Source of the DNA: Palleniella intestinalis
Lineage (GTDB): Bacteria; Bacteroidota; Bacteroidia; Bacteroidales; Bacteroidaceae
NCBI RefSeq assembly: GCF_013166595.1
Contig: NZ_JABKKG010000006.1
Coordinates: 124,001 to 188,000, forward strand
Direction: 5' to 3'
DNA: 64,000 nt
This document shows positions 26,150-33,819 of the stretch, piece by piece. The notes under the pieces were generated by a model. The model worked only from the letters and a program-made list of their open reading frames with translations. It searched no databases and was not told the DNA's origin. The first letter of the stretch is position 1. Every line of letters starts with the position of its first letter. Made by a program: the position numbers and the translations under genes.

Positions 26150-27455
26150 CGTCAACACGTTCAAAGTTAAACTCCTTCAGTATGGATTCCATCAGCGACT
26201 GTATCCTGTCGTTGCAGAGATTGCCGATAGAACCCTCGTGAGTGTGCCGGATGTCCTTGTCAGGCGTGAAGTTCCCGGCCTCGATGTCCAGTCCCACCTT
26301 GCGGTAAGCGTCACGGAACGGCATGCCCTCGACAGCAAGACGGTTAACCTCCTCTACGGAGAAGATGGCATCATACATAGGATTGTCAAGGATGTCCGTC
26401 CTCACCTCCATACGGTTGATTATGTAAGCCGCCATTGACAGGCAGTCCTTCAAGTTCTCGAAGGCAGGGAGAAACACCTCCTTGATTATCTGAAGGTCAC
26501 GGAAATATCCGCAAGGCAGATTGTTCATGATGAGCGTCACCTGCTGTGGAAGCCCTTGCAGCTTGTTGCATTTTGCACGTATAAGCTCAAAGACATCCGG
26601 ATTCTTCTTGTGCGGCATTATGGAAGAGCCAGTCGTGCACTCTTTAGGGAGCTTCACGAAGGAGAAATTCTGTGAATTGAACATGCACGCATCAAACGCC
26701 ATTTTAGCCACTGTCCCTGCCACACTCGCCATTGCCATTGCCACGTTGCGCTCCATTTTGCCGCGTCCCATCTGTGCATAGACCACATTATAGTTCATCG
26801 TGTCGAAGCCGAGGAGGTCGGTTGTCATCTGCCTGTTCAGCGGGAACGACGAGCCATAGCCGGCAGCAGAGCCGAGCGGATTGCGGTTTGTCATGCGGTA
26901 GGCTGCCTGCAGGAAGAGCATATCGTCGGTAAGCGACTCGGCATAAGCGCCGAACCACAGTCCGAAGGATGACGGCATGGCGATCTGCAGGTGTGTATAG
27001 CCCGGCATAAGCACGTCCTTGTACTCCTCCGACTTTGCCAAAAGCTCATCAAAGAGAGACTTTGTCTCCTCCACAATGCTGCGGAGAGCGGCACGTGTGA
27101 ACAGTTTCAGGTCCACAAGCACCTGGTCGTTGCGTGAGCGTCCGCTATGTATTTTCTTGCCCATGTCTCCCAAAGCGCGTGTGAGCATAAGTTCCACTTG
27201 TGAGTGGACATCCTCGATGTCGTCCTCGATGACGAACTCTCCCCTCTCGCAGACGTCATAGATGGCACGCAGTTCGTGCAGTAGTTGCGGCAGTTCTTCG
27301 TCACCGATGAGTCCGATACTGTTAAGCATGGTGATGTGCGCCATAGAGCCGAGCACATCGTACTTTGCGAGATAGAGGTCCATTTCGCGGTCTCTGCCCA
27401 CGGTGAAGCGTTCTATCTCCTTGTTTATCTCAAATCCCTTGCTCCAAAGTTTCAT
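26121..27455 (-). CDS. argH: Argininosuccinate lyase
   Basis: 444 residues; cleaves argininosuccinate to arginine and fumarate, the last step of arginine synthesis, in the cytoplasm as a homotetramer. Signature motifs of the fumarase/aspartase superfamily are present: HSGRSRNDQV (103-112), PGYTHLQ (151-157) and GSSIMPHKKNPD (276-287, containing the catalytic Ser loop). Length is slightly below the 460 usual elsewhere but normal for Bacteroidota. No other arginine genes are near. The upstream stretch is a dense cluster of palindromes. Confidence 0.96.
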   Translation of the reverse strand: MKLWSKGFEINKEIERFTVGRDREMDLYLAKYDVLGSMAHITMLNSIGLIGDEELPQLLHELRAIYDVCERGEFVIEDDIEDVHSQVELMLTRALGDMGKKIHSGRSRNDQVLVDLKLFTRAALRSIVEETKSLFDELLAKSEEYKDVLMPGYTHLQIAMPSSFGLWFGAYAESLTDDMLFLQAAYRMTNRNPLGSAAGYGSSFPLNRQMTTDLLGFDTMNYNVVYAQMGRGKMERNVAMAMASVAGTVAKMAFDACMFNSQNFSFVKLPKECTTGSSIMPHKKNPDVFELIRAKCNKLQGLPQQVTLIMNNLPCGYFRDLQIIKEVFLPAFENLKDCLSMAAYIINRMEVRTDILDNPMYDAIFSVEEVNRLAVEGMPFRDAYRKVGLDIEAGNFTPDKDIRHTHEGSIGNLCNDRIQSLMESILKEFNFERVDDAERKLLAV

Positions 27456-27504
27456 AAGAAATCGTGGTATTAATTGTTAACCATAAAGCAGAAAAATCCA
27501 TGCT

Positions 27505-27740
27505 CAATGCACCGCAAAGCGGTGTTTTTTTGTTAACCCCGTATGCCGTTTATCGGCATGCGGGGTACAACGTAAAGTGTAAAACAGCACCGTAAGACGG
27601 TGCCTCACACTGAGTTTTTCACTTTGCATGGACTTCCATGAGGCACCGTCTTACGGTGCTATTGAAGAATTGCCCTACCACCCCGCATGTCGCTCTGCTC
27701 CATACGGGGTTAACAAGAATGCACCGCCTCGCGGTGCTCC
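27505..27740. repeat. Nested palindrome cluster upstream of argH
   Basis: The 336-nt gap holds at least five hairpins. Two 22-bp arms (27586-27607 and 27639-27660) are perfect inverse copies, and each contains its own stem GCACCGT/ACGGTGC. Outside them are GTTAACCCCGTATG (27532-27545) and its inverse CATACGGGGTTAAC (27701-27714). CCCCGTATGCCG / CGGCATGCGGGG folds at 27537-27565, and small stems CACCGC/GCGGTG occur at both ends (27510 and 27721). The layout resembles REP/BIME-like intergenic repeats. No gene is seen. Confidence 0.75.
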
Positions 27741-27791
27741 TTCGTTACTGGAGTTGCATCCACTATATAGTCACTACTGTTTTTCTATAAT

Positions 27792-28268
27792 TTACATCAT
27801 CTGATAAGGCAGACCGGCAAGCATATCCGCCATTTGGTCGATGCCCTTCGCCAGTTTCTTGCCAATCATCATCTTCATCATCATATTGAGGTCAGCCTTC
27901 AAGGTGAGCCTCATCTTTGAGCCGCCGGCACTCACAGGGAGCACCTGAATCCACAGATTCGCGTCAAGCGGCGCACCGACAGCCTCCAGTTTGATGCAGC
28001 GGTTCTCCTCACGCTCGACAATACGTAGCTCCATCAAGCCAATCATCGGCACAGGAAAAGAGATGCTGTCACCGGTAAGTTCCACTTCTTTCAGTTTCTC
28101 CAGCTGCGCCGGGTCCTGTCCCGCCTCCTTCAGTTTCTCCGCAATCATCGGGTTGTTGGCGGCATTTTCAAGGATAGGGCGGAAAGTCTCAAGGTTCGAG
28201 AGCTTGCTATACACCTGTTCCACAGTGCATTGTGGCAGGAATTTTACTTCACTTTCGTATTTTGCCAT
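27792..28268 (-). CDS. SRPBCC (START/polyketide-cyclase fold) family protein
   Basis: 158 residues, no signal peptide, so cytoplasmic. The pattern VEQVYSKLSNLETFRPILEN near the N terminus, the central beta strands (SISFPVPMIGLMELRIVERE) and the long C-terminal helix (MMMKMMIGKKLAKGIDQMAD) are typical of the SRPBCC helix-grip fold, which binds hydrophobic ligands. It is a conserved single-domain protein in Bacteroidales encoded downstream of pyrE, 108 nt away with a hairpin between them. The specific role is unknown. Confidence 0.82.
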   Translation of the reverse strand: MAKYESEVKFLPQCTVEQVYSKLSNLETFRPILENAANNPMIAEKLKEAGQDPAQLEKLKEVELTGDSISFPVPMIGLMELRIVEREENRCIKLEAVGAPLDANLWIQVLPVSAGGSKMRLTLKADLNMMMKMMIGKKLAKGIDQMADMLAGLPYQMM

Positions 28269-28316
28269 AAGTTGGTTGTGGGTTTTGGATTGTGGGTTTT
28301 AGGTTGTGTTTTGTGG

Positions 28317-28356
28317 GGCAATATTGTCAATACTGACAGCACTGTCAATATTGCCC
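28317..28356. repeat. Hairpin between pyrE and the SRPBCC gene
   Basis: GGGCAATATTG / CAATATTGCCC is an 11-bp perfect stem enclosing TGTCAATACTGACAG. It may terminate pyrE mRNA on the minus strand. The inner TGACA sequences recur in the palindromes at 30023-30096. Confidence 0.65.
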
Positions 28357-28376
28357 ATAACCTAAAACCTGAATAT

Positions 28377-29012
28377 TTAGTCCTGCATCCATGTTGAAGG
28401 CGACTTTCTCCATGTTGAGAGCACCTCGAGGTCAGACTCCCTGATGTAGCCTGTCTTGGCAGCGATGGCAGTGGTGTGCTCATAGTCGGAGAGCGTTATG
28501 AGGCGCACATCGGCAGCCTTGAAAGCCTCCTCCGCCTGTGGGAAGCCATAGGTGTAGGACGCTACCATGCCCACTACCTCAAACCCTGCGGCGCGAAGAG
28601 CCTCGACAGCCTTCAGAGAAGAGCCTCCTGTGGAGATAAGATCCTCAACGACAACGACTTTGGCACCCTCCGGCAGCGTTCCCTCGATAAGGTTTCCCAT
28701 GCCGTGGTCCTTCGGTTTTGAGCGCACATAGCAGAAAGGCTTGCCAAGTTCCTCGGCAACCAGCGCGCCCTGTGCTATCGCTCCTGTCGCCACACCTGCA
28801 ACGGCTGTCGCCTCAGGGAACTCGCTGTTGATGAGGTGGCACAGCTCCTGCTTCACGAAGCTGCGTACCTCAGGGTAAGCAAGCGTCTTGCGGTTGTCGG
28901 TGTAGATAGGTGATTTCCAGCCCGATGCCCATGTGAACGGGTTCTGTGGCTGCAACTTGATAGCGTTGATTGCGAGCAGTTTTGCTGCGAATGCGTTTTT
29001 TATTGATTCCAT
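28377..29012 (-). CDS. pyrE: Orotate phosphoribosyltransferase
   Basis: 211 residues; transfers ribose-5-phosphate from PRPP to orotate to make OMP in pyrimidine synthesis. The PRPP-binding loop VVVVEDLISTGGSS is at residues 119-132, and the orotate/flexible loop KPKDHGMGN at 99-107. The N-terminal helix and the segment FTWASGWKSPIYTDNR agree with PyrE. Length is standard. A -7 box (TACCTTTG) lies about 80 nt upstream, and beyond it a four-unit 22-nt array. Confidence 0.96.
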   Translation of the reverse strand: MESIKNAFAAKLLAINAIKLQPQNPFTWASGWKSPIYTDNRKTLAYPEVRSFVKQELCHLINSEFPEATAVAGVATGAIAQGALVAEELGKPFCYVRSKPKDHGMGNLIEGTLPEGAKVVVVEDLISTGGSSLKAVEALRAAGFEVVGMVASYTYGFPQAEEAFKAADVRLITLSDYEHTTAIAAKTGYIRESDLEVLSTWRKSPSTWMQD

Positions 29013-29092
29013 GTGTTGTATGTTTTTATTGTTTTACGTTTCCATGTATGCGCCTTTCGCGCGCTATTTTCAATAATGTCCGATGTTTTCTG

Positions 29093-29100
29093 CAAAGGTA
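29093..29100 (-). promoter_or_regulatory. Likely -7 box of pyrE
   Basis: TACCTTTG on the minus strand fits TAnnTTTG; transcription would start near 29086, leaving a leader of about 74 nt. Confidence 0.5.
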
Positions 29101-29157
29101 GTTATTATTTTTGATATTGCAGCATTTTTCACTTTTTTTGTGGTTTTGTGAGCATCT

Positions 29158-29245
29158 GCAAAACAAAAGGTTACCTTTCGCATGGTAAAGTGTAACACTT
29201 CGCACGACAAAGTGTTACCTTTGGGCAGGCAAAGTGTTACCTTTT
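29158..29245. repeat. Four-unit 22-nt array (array 2)
   Basis: Four adjoining units of exactly 22 nt begin at 29158, 29180, 29202 and 29224. Each has GCA (or GGCA), a variable part, then CAAAGTGTTACCTTT or the palindromic AAAAGGTTACCTTT. It sits between the 3' end of the comF-like gene and the pyrE promoter. Confidence 0.85.
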
Positions 29246-29308
29246 GTATTTCACTGATTTACAGTAGTTTTACAAACCATAATACAATAAAACGCTGATG
29301 ACAGTCTT

Positions 29309-29998
29309 TCACCTCTGCGTCTGGCAGAAAGCGAGGACACTTATTCTAATGCCGGGGATGTCCCTCAACGTCTCAAGGCACGCCCTGACGGTCGCTCCTG
29401 TGGTGATTATGTCGTCGATGAGCACGACATGGCGGTCAGTCAGGCATCCGATGTCACCCAAAAGGAAACCACTGTCATTGCCTGTTTTCCGGTGATGCGC
29501 CGTGGATGCCTGGCTGACAGCATACTCCCGGCGGGTGAACACATCCGTGACTATGGGCAGCCCGGTGACCTCGCTTATGCCGAGGCATAGCTCCTCGCTC
29601 TGGTTGAAACCGCGCTTCTTCCGCCGCGACGGCGTCACCGGCACAGGCAGAAGCACCTCGCCCTCGGCAAGAATCCGTGCCGGCACGTCCTCCAGCGCCA
29701 TGAGTTGTCCGGCATAACGGCAGAGTTCGGCATCGGGATGGCTGTACTTCATGCGCAAGATGATGCTATGTGCCATATCGTCAGGGACATACTGAAACGC
29801 AACCGCCACACTCTCCACGGGGAAAATGTCCCAAAACCGGCGCGCAAGTCTGCTGTCGCGAGGGTCGGTGTGTGGTGACGGGCGCGCCATTCCGGCAACG
29901 CAGCCGAGGCAGACATGCCTCTCGGTAGGCATAAGCCGTCCGCCGCAGCAAAGGCATGTGCGTGGGAAGATTGCGTCTTTTATGCTTCGGAGGTTCAT
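29309..29998 (-). CDS. comF: ComF-like phosphoribosyltransferase-fold protein
   Basis: 229 residues. The N terminus has a four-Cys zinc-finger-like set (CLCC at 15-18, CLGC at 30-33); the C-terminal part has a PRTase loop VVLIDDIITTGATVRA. This is the ComF/GntX architecture linked to DNA uptake in competent bacteria and of unclear role in others. It is divergent from prmC and shares a 178-nt upstream gap rich in TGACA palindromes. Confidence 0.88.
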   Translation of the reverse strand: MNLRSIKDAIFPRTCLCCGGRLMPTERHVCLGCVAGMARPSPHTDPRDSRLARRFWDIFPVESVAVAFQYVPDDMAHSIILRMKYSHPDAELCRYAGQLMALEDVPARILAEGEVLLPVPVTPSRRKKRGFNQSEELCLGISEVTGLPIVTDVFTRREYAVSQASTAHHRKTGNDSGFLLGDIGCLTDRHVVLIDDIITTGATVRACLETLRDIPGIRISVLAFCQTQR

Positions 29999-30022
29999 TG
30001 GGGATTGGTTTTGGTTAGGATT

Positions 30023-30096
30023 GACAGTATTGTCAGTTATGTCAGAATTGTCTGATTGACAGTGTTGACAATACTGACAATTGTGTCAACACTGTC
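30023..30096. repeat. TGACA palindrome cluster between comF and prmC
   Basis: GACAGTGTTGACA (30058-30070) and TGTCAACACTGTC (30084-30096) are perfect inverse copies enclosing ATACTGACAATTG. A further GACAGTATTGTCAG lies at 30023. The same words occur in the hairpin at 28317. They could be operators for the divergent genes or small intergenic repeats. Confidence 0.6.
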
Positions 30097-30160
30097 GGCT
30101 TTCCGCCTTAAATTATCTTAATCTTTCGCCGGCAGGCGGTGTTTTGTCTCGATTAATTGC

Positions 30161-30168
30161 TAATTTTG
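30161..30168 (+). promoter_or_regulatory. Likely -7 box of prmC
   Basis: TAATTTTG fits TAnnTTTG and lies only 7 nt before the ATG at 30176. If it is used, the mRNA would be leaderless or nearly so. Confidence 0.4.
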
Positions 30169-30175
30169 TGAGACG

Positions 30176-31012
30176 ATGACTTATCAGGAAATCATACGAC
30201 GGTTGCTGCCTGTCTGCGGACAAGGCGAGGCGCGGGCAGTGGCAAGGCTCGTGCTGGAGGAGCATTTCGGGCTTTCGCTGACGGACATTGCCTTGGGCAA
30301 AGTTAATGATTTTAGCCGAGAAGACCTTGAAGAGCTCGAAAAAATTATGGTTCGTTTAGAAAACCATGAGCCTGTCCAGTATGTCCTGGGGCGGGAATGG
30401 TTCTGCGGCAACAGTTTTCGGGTAGCCCCGGGAGTGCTTATCCCTCGTCCCGAGACGGAGCTTCTTGTGGACAAATGCGGCGTGGCAGACAGCGGTTGCC
30501 GTGTCCTTGACATAGGCACCGGCTCCGGATGCATAGCCATAAGCATCGCACTGCGCCACCGCTGCCATGTGGAAGCCATGGACATCAGCGAGGAAGCGCT
30601 GGCTGTCGCACGGGAAAACGCCACAAGCCTTGGCGCAAAGGTCGCCTTCCGCAAGGCTGACATACTGCAATGGCGTGAATGGCATGCACTTCCCGCAGCG
30701 GAGAAATACGACATAATCGTCTCCAATCCGCCATACATCTGCCGTAAAGAAGCCGCGGAAATGGAGCGCAATGTCCTCGACCACGAGCCGGAAACAGCTT
30801 TGTTTGTGCCGGACAATGACCCTCTGCTCTTCTACCGCACTATCGCTGAATTTGGCAGGGAGGCACTTGCCGAGGGCGGAAGGATAGCCTTTGAAATCAA
30901 CCGCGCCTATGGCAGCGAGATGTGCAGTATGCTTTCCGCACTCGGATACCACGACGCGAAAGTCATCGACGACCGGTTTGGAAACCCAAGGATTGTATTA
31001 TGCAGAAGATAG
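30176..31012 (+). CDS. prmC: Peptide chain release factor N5-glutamine methyltransferase
   Basis: 278 residues; methylates the Gln of the GGQ motif in release factors RF1 and RF2. The N-terminal helical domain (about 1-75) precedes a Rossmann methyltransferase with SAM motif VLDIGTGSGCIA (110-121) and the N5-Gln motif NPPYI (184-188). Length is typical of HemK/PrmC. Its 3' end overlaps the recX start by 13 nt, which indicates translational coupling. Confidence 0.95.
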   Translation: MTYQEIIRRLLPVCGQGEARAVARLVLEEHFGLSLTDIALGKVNDFSREDLEELEKIMVRLENHEPVQYVLGREWFCGNSFRVAPGVLIPRPETELLVDKCGVADSGCRVLDIGTGSGCIAISIALRHRCHVEAMDISEEALAVARENATSLGAKVAFRKADILQWREWHALPAAEKYDIIVSNPPYICRKEAAEMERNVLDHEPETALFVPDNDPLLFYRTIAEFGREALAEGGRIAFEINRAYGSEMCSMLSALGYHDAKVIDDRFGNPRIVLCRR

Positions 31013-31479
31013 ACGAAAAGGAAGCCCTTCAGCGGCTGACGCTCCTTTGCTCGCAAAGTGAGCATTGCGAGAGCGAGATGCTGGAGAAAATGCGCCGTTG
31101 GGAGATACCCGACGATGCCCGGGCACGCATCATGGCGACGCTCATCGAGGAGCGTTATATCGATCACGACCGTTATTGCCGCGGCCTTATCCATGACAAA
31201 ATGGAGTACAACCATTGGGGCCGACGCAAGATTGAGCAGGCTTTGTGGATGAAAGGCATAGAGAAAAGCATCTCCACACCGCTGTTTGACGAGATTGACG
31301 AGGACAGATGGACGGACATCCTGCGTCCGCTGATCAGGCAAAAACGCAAGTCCGTGAAGGGCAGAAACGACTACGAGATAAACCAAAAGCTGCTCCGCTT
31401 TGCCTTAGGCAGGGGCTTTTCCTTCGCCGAAGCGAGGGAGTGCATCGGCGATGTGGACGATGTGGAGGAGGATTGGTGA
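31000..31479 (+). CDS. recX: Regulatory protein RecX
   Basis: 159 residues from the start at 31000 (MQKIDEKEALQRLTLLCSQS). This start overlaps the prmC end by 13 nt and was preferred over 30922, whose extra residues lie inside prmC and are very basic. RecX proteins consist of repeated three-helix bundles and modulate RecA filaments. The tri-helical pattern is visible as SEHCESEMLEKMRRWEIPDD, IEERYIDHDRYCRGLIHDKM and GRRKIEQALWMKGI. It lacks a neighbouring recA here. Confidence 0.85.
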   Translation: MQKIDEKEALQRLTLLCSQSEHCESEMLEKMRRWEIPDDARARIMATLIEERYIDHDRYCRGLIHDKMEYNHWGRRKIEQALWMKGIEKSISTPLFDEIDEDRWTDILRPLIRQKRKSVKGRNDYEINQKLLRFALGRGFSFAEARECIGDVDDVEEDW

Positions 31480-31492
31480 GAATTGTTAGTTA

Positions 31493-31554
31493 ACTCGAAT
31501 TATTCGAATTAACCGATTCACTCGACTTAACCGAATCATTCGAATAATTCGAGT
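31493..31554. repeat. 17-bp inverted repeat built on TCGAATTATTCGAAT
   Basis: ACTCGAATTATTCGAAT (31493-31509) is matched inversely by ATTCGAATAATTCGAGT (31538-31554). The 28-nt spacer repeats related words (TAACCGATTCA, TAACCGAATCA). It follows recX and precedes the phosphoesterase gene; terminator or operator are both possible. Confidence 0.6.
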
Positions 31555-31596
31555 GAACCAACAACCTCCAAAAAACACAACCAAAAACACTAAGAA

Positions 31597-32754
31597 ATGA
31601 TAGCATTACTGTTTCTTTTACTGCTTATCCCTGACATATATATATGGTATATGTTCCTGCGCGGCACACATTGGGCGTGGCAAGCGGCATTCTTTGTGCC
31701 GGTCATCGCCACGATTCTGTGCATGGTGCTTGTGCAGACACCGCTGTATCAGGCATGGATGTTCCGCGTGGGCATGATGCTTATGCTCATATTCACCGTC
31801 CCAAAACTGCTGTTCATGCTCCTTTCGCTCATAGGACTTGCGGCACGCCCGCTGCTGCCTGTGGCATGGCAGGTGATGAACGGTGCCGGTGCGGTTGTCG
31901 GAACAATAATGGTGGGCATCGTGATGTATGGCATGCTGTTCGGCTGGCGACGCCTTACGGTCAATGAAGTGGAACTCTCGTTCAAGGACTTGCCAGCAGG
32001 TTTTGACGGCTACCGTATCGCGCTGATGTCCGACATGCACATCGAAACCTACGGAAGTGCGCCGGAATTCGTGGAGAAGATTGTCCGCGAAGTGAACCAA
32101 AGGCAACCGGACATGATTTGTTTCGTTGGCGATCTTGTCAACAGCAGCCCAAGGGAGCTTGACGGTTTTATGGACATTTTTCCACAGTTGAAGGCTAAGG
32201 ACGGTGTGTTTTCTGTCATGGGAAACCATGATTACTGCACCTACACCAGGGACAAGAGCGCGGAAGCCATACGCAAGTCTGTCCGCGACCTGCAGGAACG
32301 TGAGCGCAGGTTCGGGTGGCAGTTGCTGAACAATGACAACAGGACTATACACCATAACGGTGATTCCATACTCCTTGCCGGTGTGGAGAACTCCAGCCGT
32401 CCGCCGTTCCCTGACTATGGGGACTTGCGGAAAGCACTATCGACAGGCAGAAAAGCATCATCGGCGAGCAAGAATGGCAGTCTGTTCACCATACTTCTCA
32501 GCCATGACCCAACCCACTGGCGGCGCAACGTGCTGCCGGAGACGAGTGTGCAGCTGCAACTTTCGGGACATACGCACTCCACACAGTTCAAACTCTTCGG
32601 GTGGACTCCTGCATCCCTTATCTACGATGAGTACGCCGGACTGTACGAAGAAGCCGGTCGCAAGCTATTTGTCTGCACCGGAACAGGCGGAAACCTACCC
32701 TTCCGCTTCGGCGTTTGGCCCGAAATCGTGGTCATAACACTGAGGAAAGGGTAA
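31597..32754 (+). CDS. Membrane-anchored calcineurin-like metallophosphoesterase
   Basis: 385 residues. The first 115 form about four membrane segments (IALLFLLLLIPDIYIWYMF, AFFVPVIATILCMVLVQ, MMLMLIFTVPKLLFMLLSLI, VGTIMVGIVMYGMLFGW). The rest is a phosphoesterase domain with metal motifs SDMH, GDLVNS, GNHDY, SHDP and GHTHS. This layout resembles YkuE/YaeI-type enzymes; in some bacteria relatives act on UDP-2,3-diacylglucosamine or phosphodiesters. The exact substrate here cannot be told. It stands alone between recX and a DUF4253 gene. Confidence 0.9.
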   Translation: MIALLFLLLLIPDIYIWYMFLRGTHWAWQAAFFVPVIATILCMVLVQTPLYQAWMFRVGMMLMLIFTVPKLLFMLLSLIGLAARPLLPVAWQVMNGAGAVVGTIMVGIVMYGMLFGWRRLTVNEVELSFKDLPAGFDGYRIALMSDMHIETYGSAPEFVEKIVREVNQRQPDMICFVGDLVNSSPRELDGFMDIFPQLKAKDGVFSVMGNHDYCTYTRDKSAEAIRKSVRDLQERERRFGWQLLNNDNRTIHHNGDSILLAGVENSSRPPFPDYGDLRKALSTGRKASSASKNGSLFTILLSHDPTHWRRNVLPETSVQLQLSGHTHSTQFKLFGWTPASLIYDEYAGLYEEAGRKLFVCTGTGGNLPFRFGVWPEIVVITLRKG

Positions 32755-32799
32755 AGACGGACATACTCTTTCATACACTAACCATATAAACATCTAATT

Positions 32800-33690
32800 A
32801 TGTACATTACCATTTTTATCATCATTTTGGCAGCATTCTGCCTTTTTATCTTCCTGAAAAACAAGAAGGAAACCATTAAAACGAGTGAAGAACAGTCTTA
32901 TGTCCCTTCCGAAAAGAAGGAAGAATCGGAGATTAAGCAAGAAACAGAGGATGACTGTCTGAGTGATGATGACAAATACAAAGAGATTGTATCACTCCTT
33001 GAAGGTTGCCGTTGCAGACCTCTTTCGCCGGACTTGACACAGCAGGAACTGAAGGAATTGTGGCAGAATGAATACCAAAGAGGCAGGAAAGAAGGGTTCT
33101 GCCCTATCCTGCTGGAGATAAACGACAATTTCTTTGACAGCCTTTCGACACCATCATGCCTGACAGAGAAAGAGGAATTCGCCGCATGGAGACAGCAGAT
33201 GCTTGACAATCCGGTAAAGGACGGTAAGGCTTTGCTTGCGGAAAGACTTGAAGAAGAGCGTGCACTCTTTGAAGAAAACGACGAAGATGCCGACTGGGAA
33301 GAGGTGATGGTCGGGACATCCGAAGGGGCGGAAGCATCCACAGCGTTCGATTTCTATGGCAATGACATCCTGCTTGTGGAGGTTCCGGTAAAGAATCCGT
33401 GGCAAATCTTCGCCTATCTCCCTATGGGCGGTTGGAACGAATGCCCTGATGCGGAGGAGCAAATGGCTGTCGCAAAATACTGGTTCGAGAAGTATGGCGC
33501 TGTGGTTGCCGCCATGTCGTCCGACACAATAGGATATGTCCTCCCACAACCTGTCACAAAAGACACACTGGAACTAGCCGAAGAGCAGTTCGCTTACTGT
33601 CCAGACATTATCGACCAAGGCTACGGCAGCCTTGCGACACTTGCCGATGCCGACAAGGAATCGACAGTATGGAACTTCTGGTGGGACTAA
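32800..33690 (+). CDS. Membrane-anchored DUF4253 protein
   Basis: 296 residues. One N-terminal membrane segment (ITIFIIILAAFCLFIFL) is followed by an acidic, Glu-rich linker of about 60 residues. A C-terminal domain from about residue 195 (KNPWQIFAYLPMGGWNECPD, then EEQMAVAKYWFEKYGAVVAA) matches the DUF4253 signature. DUF4253 has no established biochemical role. It is bounded by an independent promoter on its 3' side, so it probably forms its own transcript. I cannot assign a function. Confidence 0.82.
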   Translation: MYITIFIIILAAFCLFIFLKNKKETIKTSEEQSYVPSEKKEESEIKQETEDDCLSDDDKYKEIVSLLEGCRCRPLSPDLTQQELKELWQNEYQRGRKEGFCPILLEINDNFFDSLSTPSCLTEKEEFAAWRQQMLDNPVKDGKALLAERLEEERALFEENDEDADWEEVMVGTSEGAEASTAFDFYGNDILLVEVPVKNPWQIFAYLPMGGWNECPDAEEQMAVAKYWFEKYGAVVAAMSSDTIGYVLPQPVTKDTLELAEEQFAYCPDIIDQGYGSLATLADADKESTVWNFWWD

Positions 33691-33706
33691 GATTTCCACC
33701 GGAATG

Positions 33707-33738
33707 TTTGGCATAAAGGAAAGATTTCATTAACTTTG
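33707..33738 (+). promoter_or_regulatory. Promoter of the Asp/Glu racemase-family gene
   Basis: TTTG at 33707-33710, exactly 20 nt, then TAACTTTG at 33731-33738. It is a complete Bacteroidota-type -33/-7 promoter, with a leader of about 75 nt to the start codon. Confidence 0.75.
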
Positions 33739-33819
33739 CCGGAACAAAAAGGCAGAAAGGCCGGAACACTTAATAACAAAAGCATAATCTTAAAACCAAT
33801 CATCAAACAAAGAAAATCT

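Noticed and set aside
29158..29245. CRISPR array
   Set aside because: The 22-nt step leaves no spacer; the units themselves are repeats with variable edges, and no cas gene is nearby.
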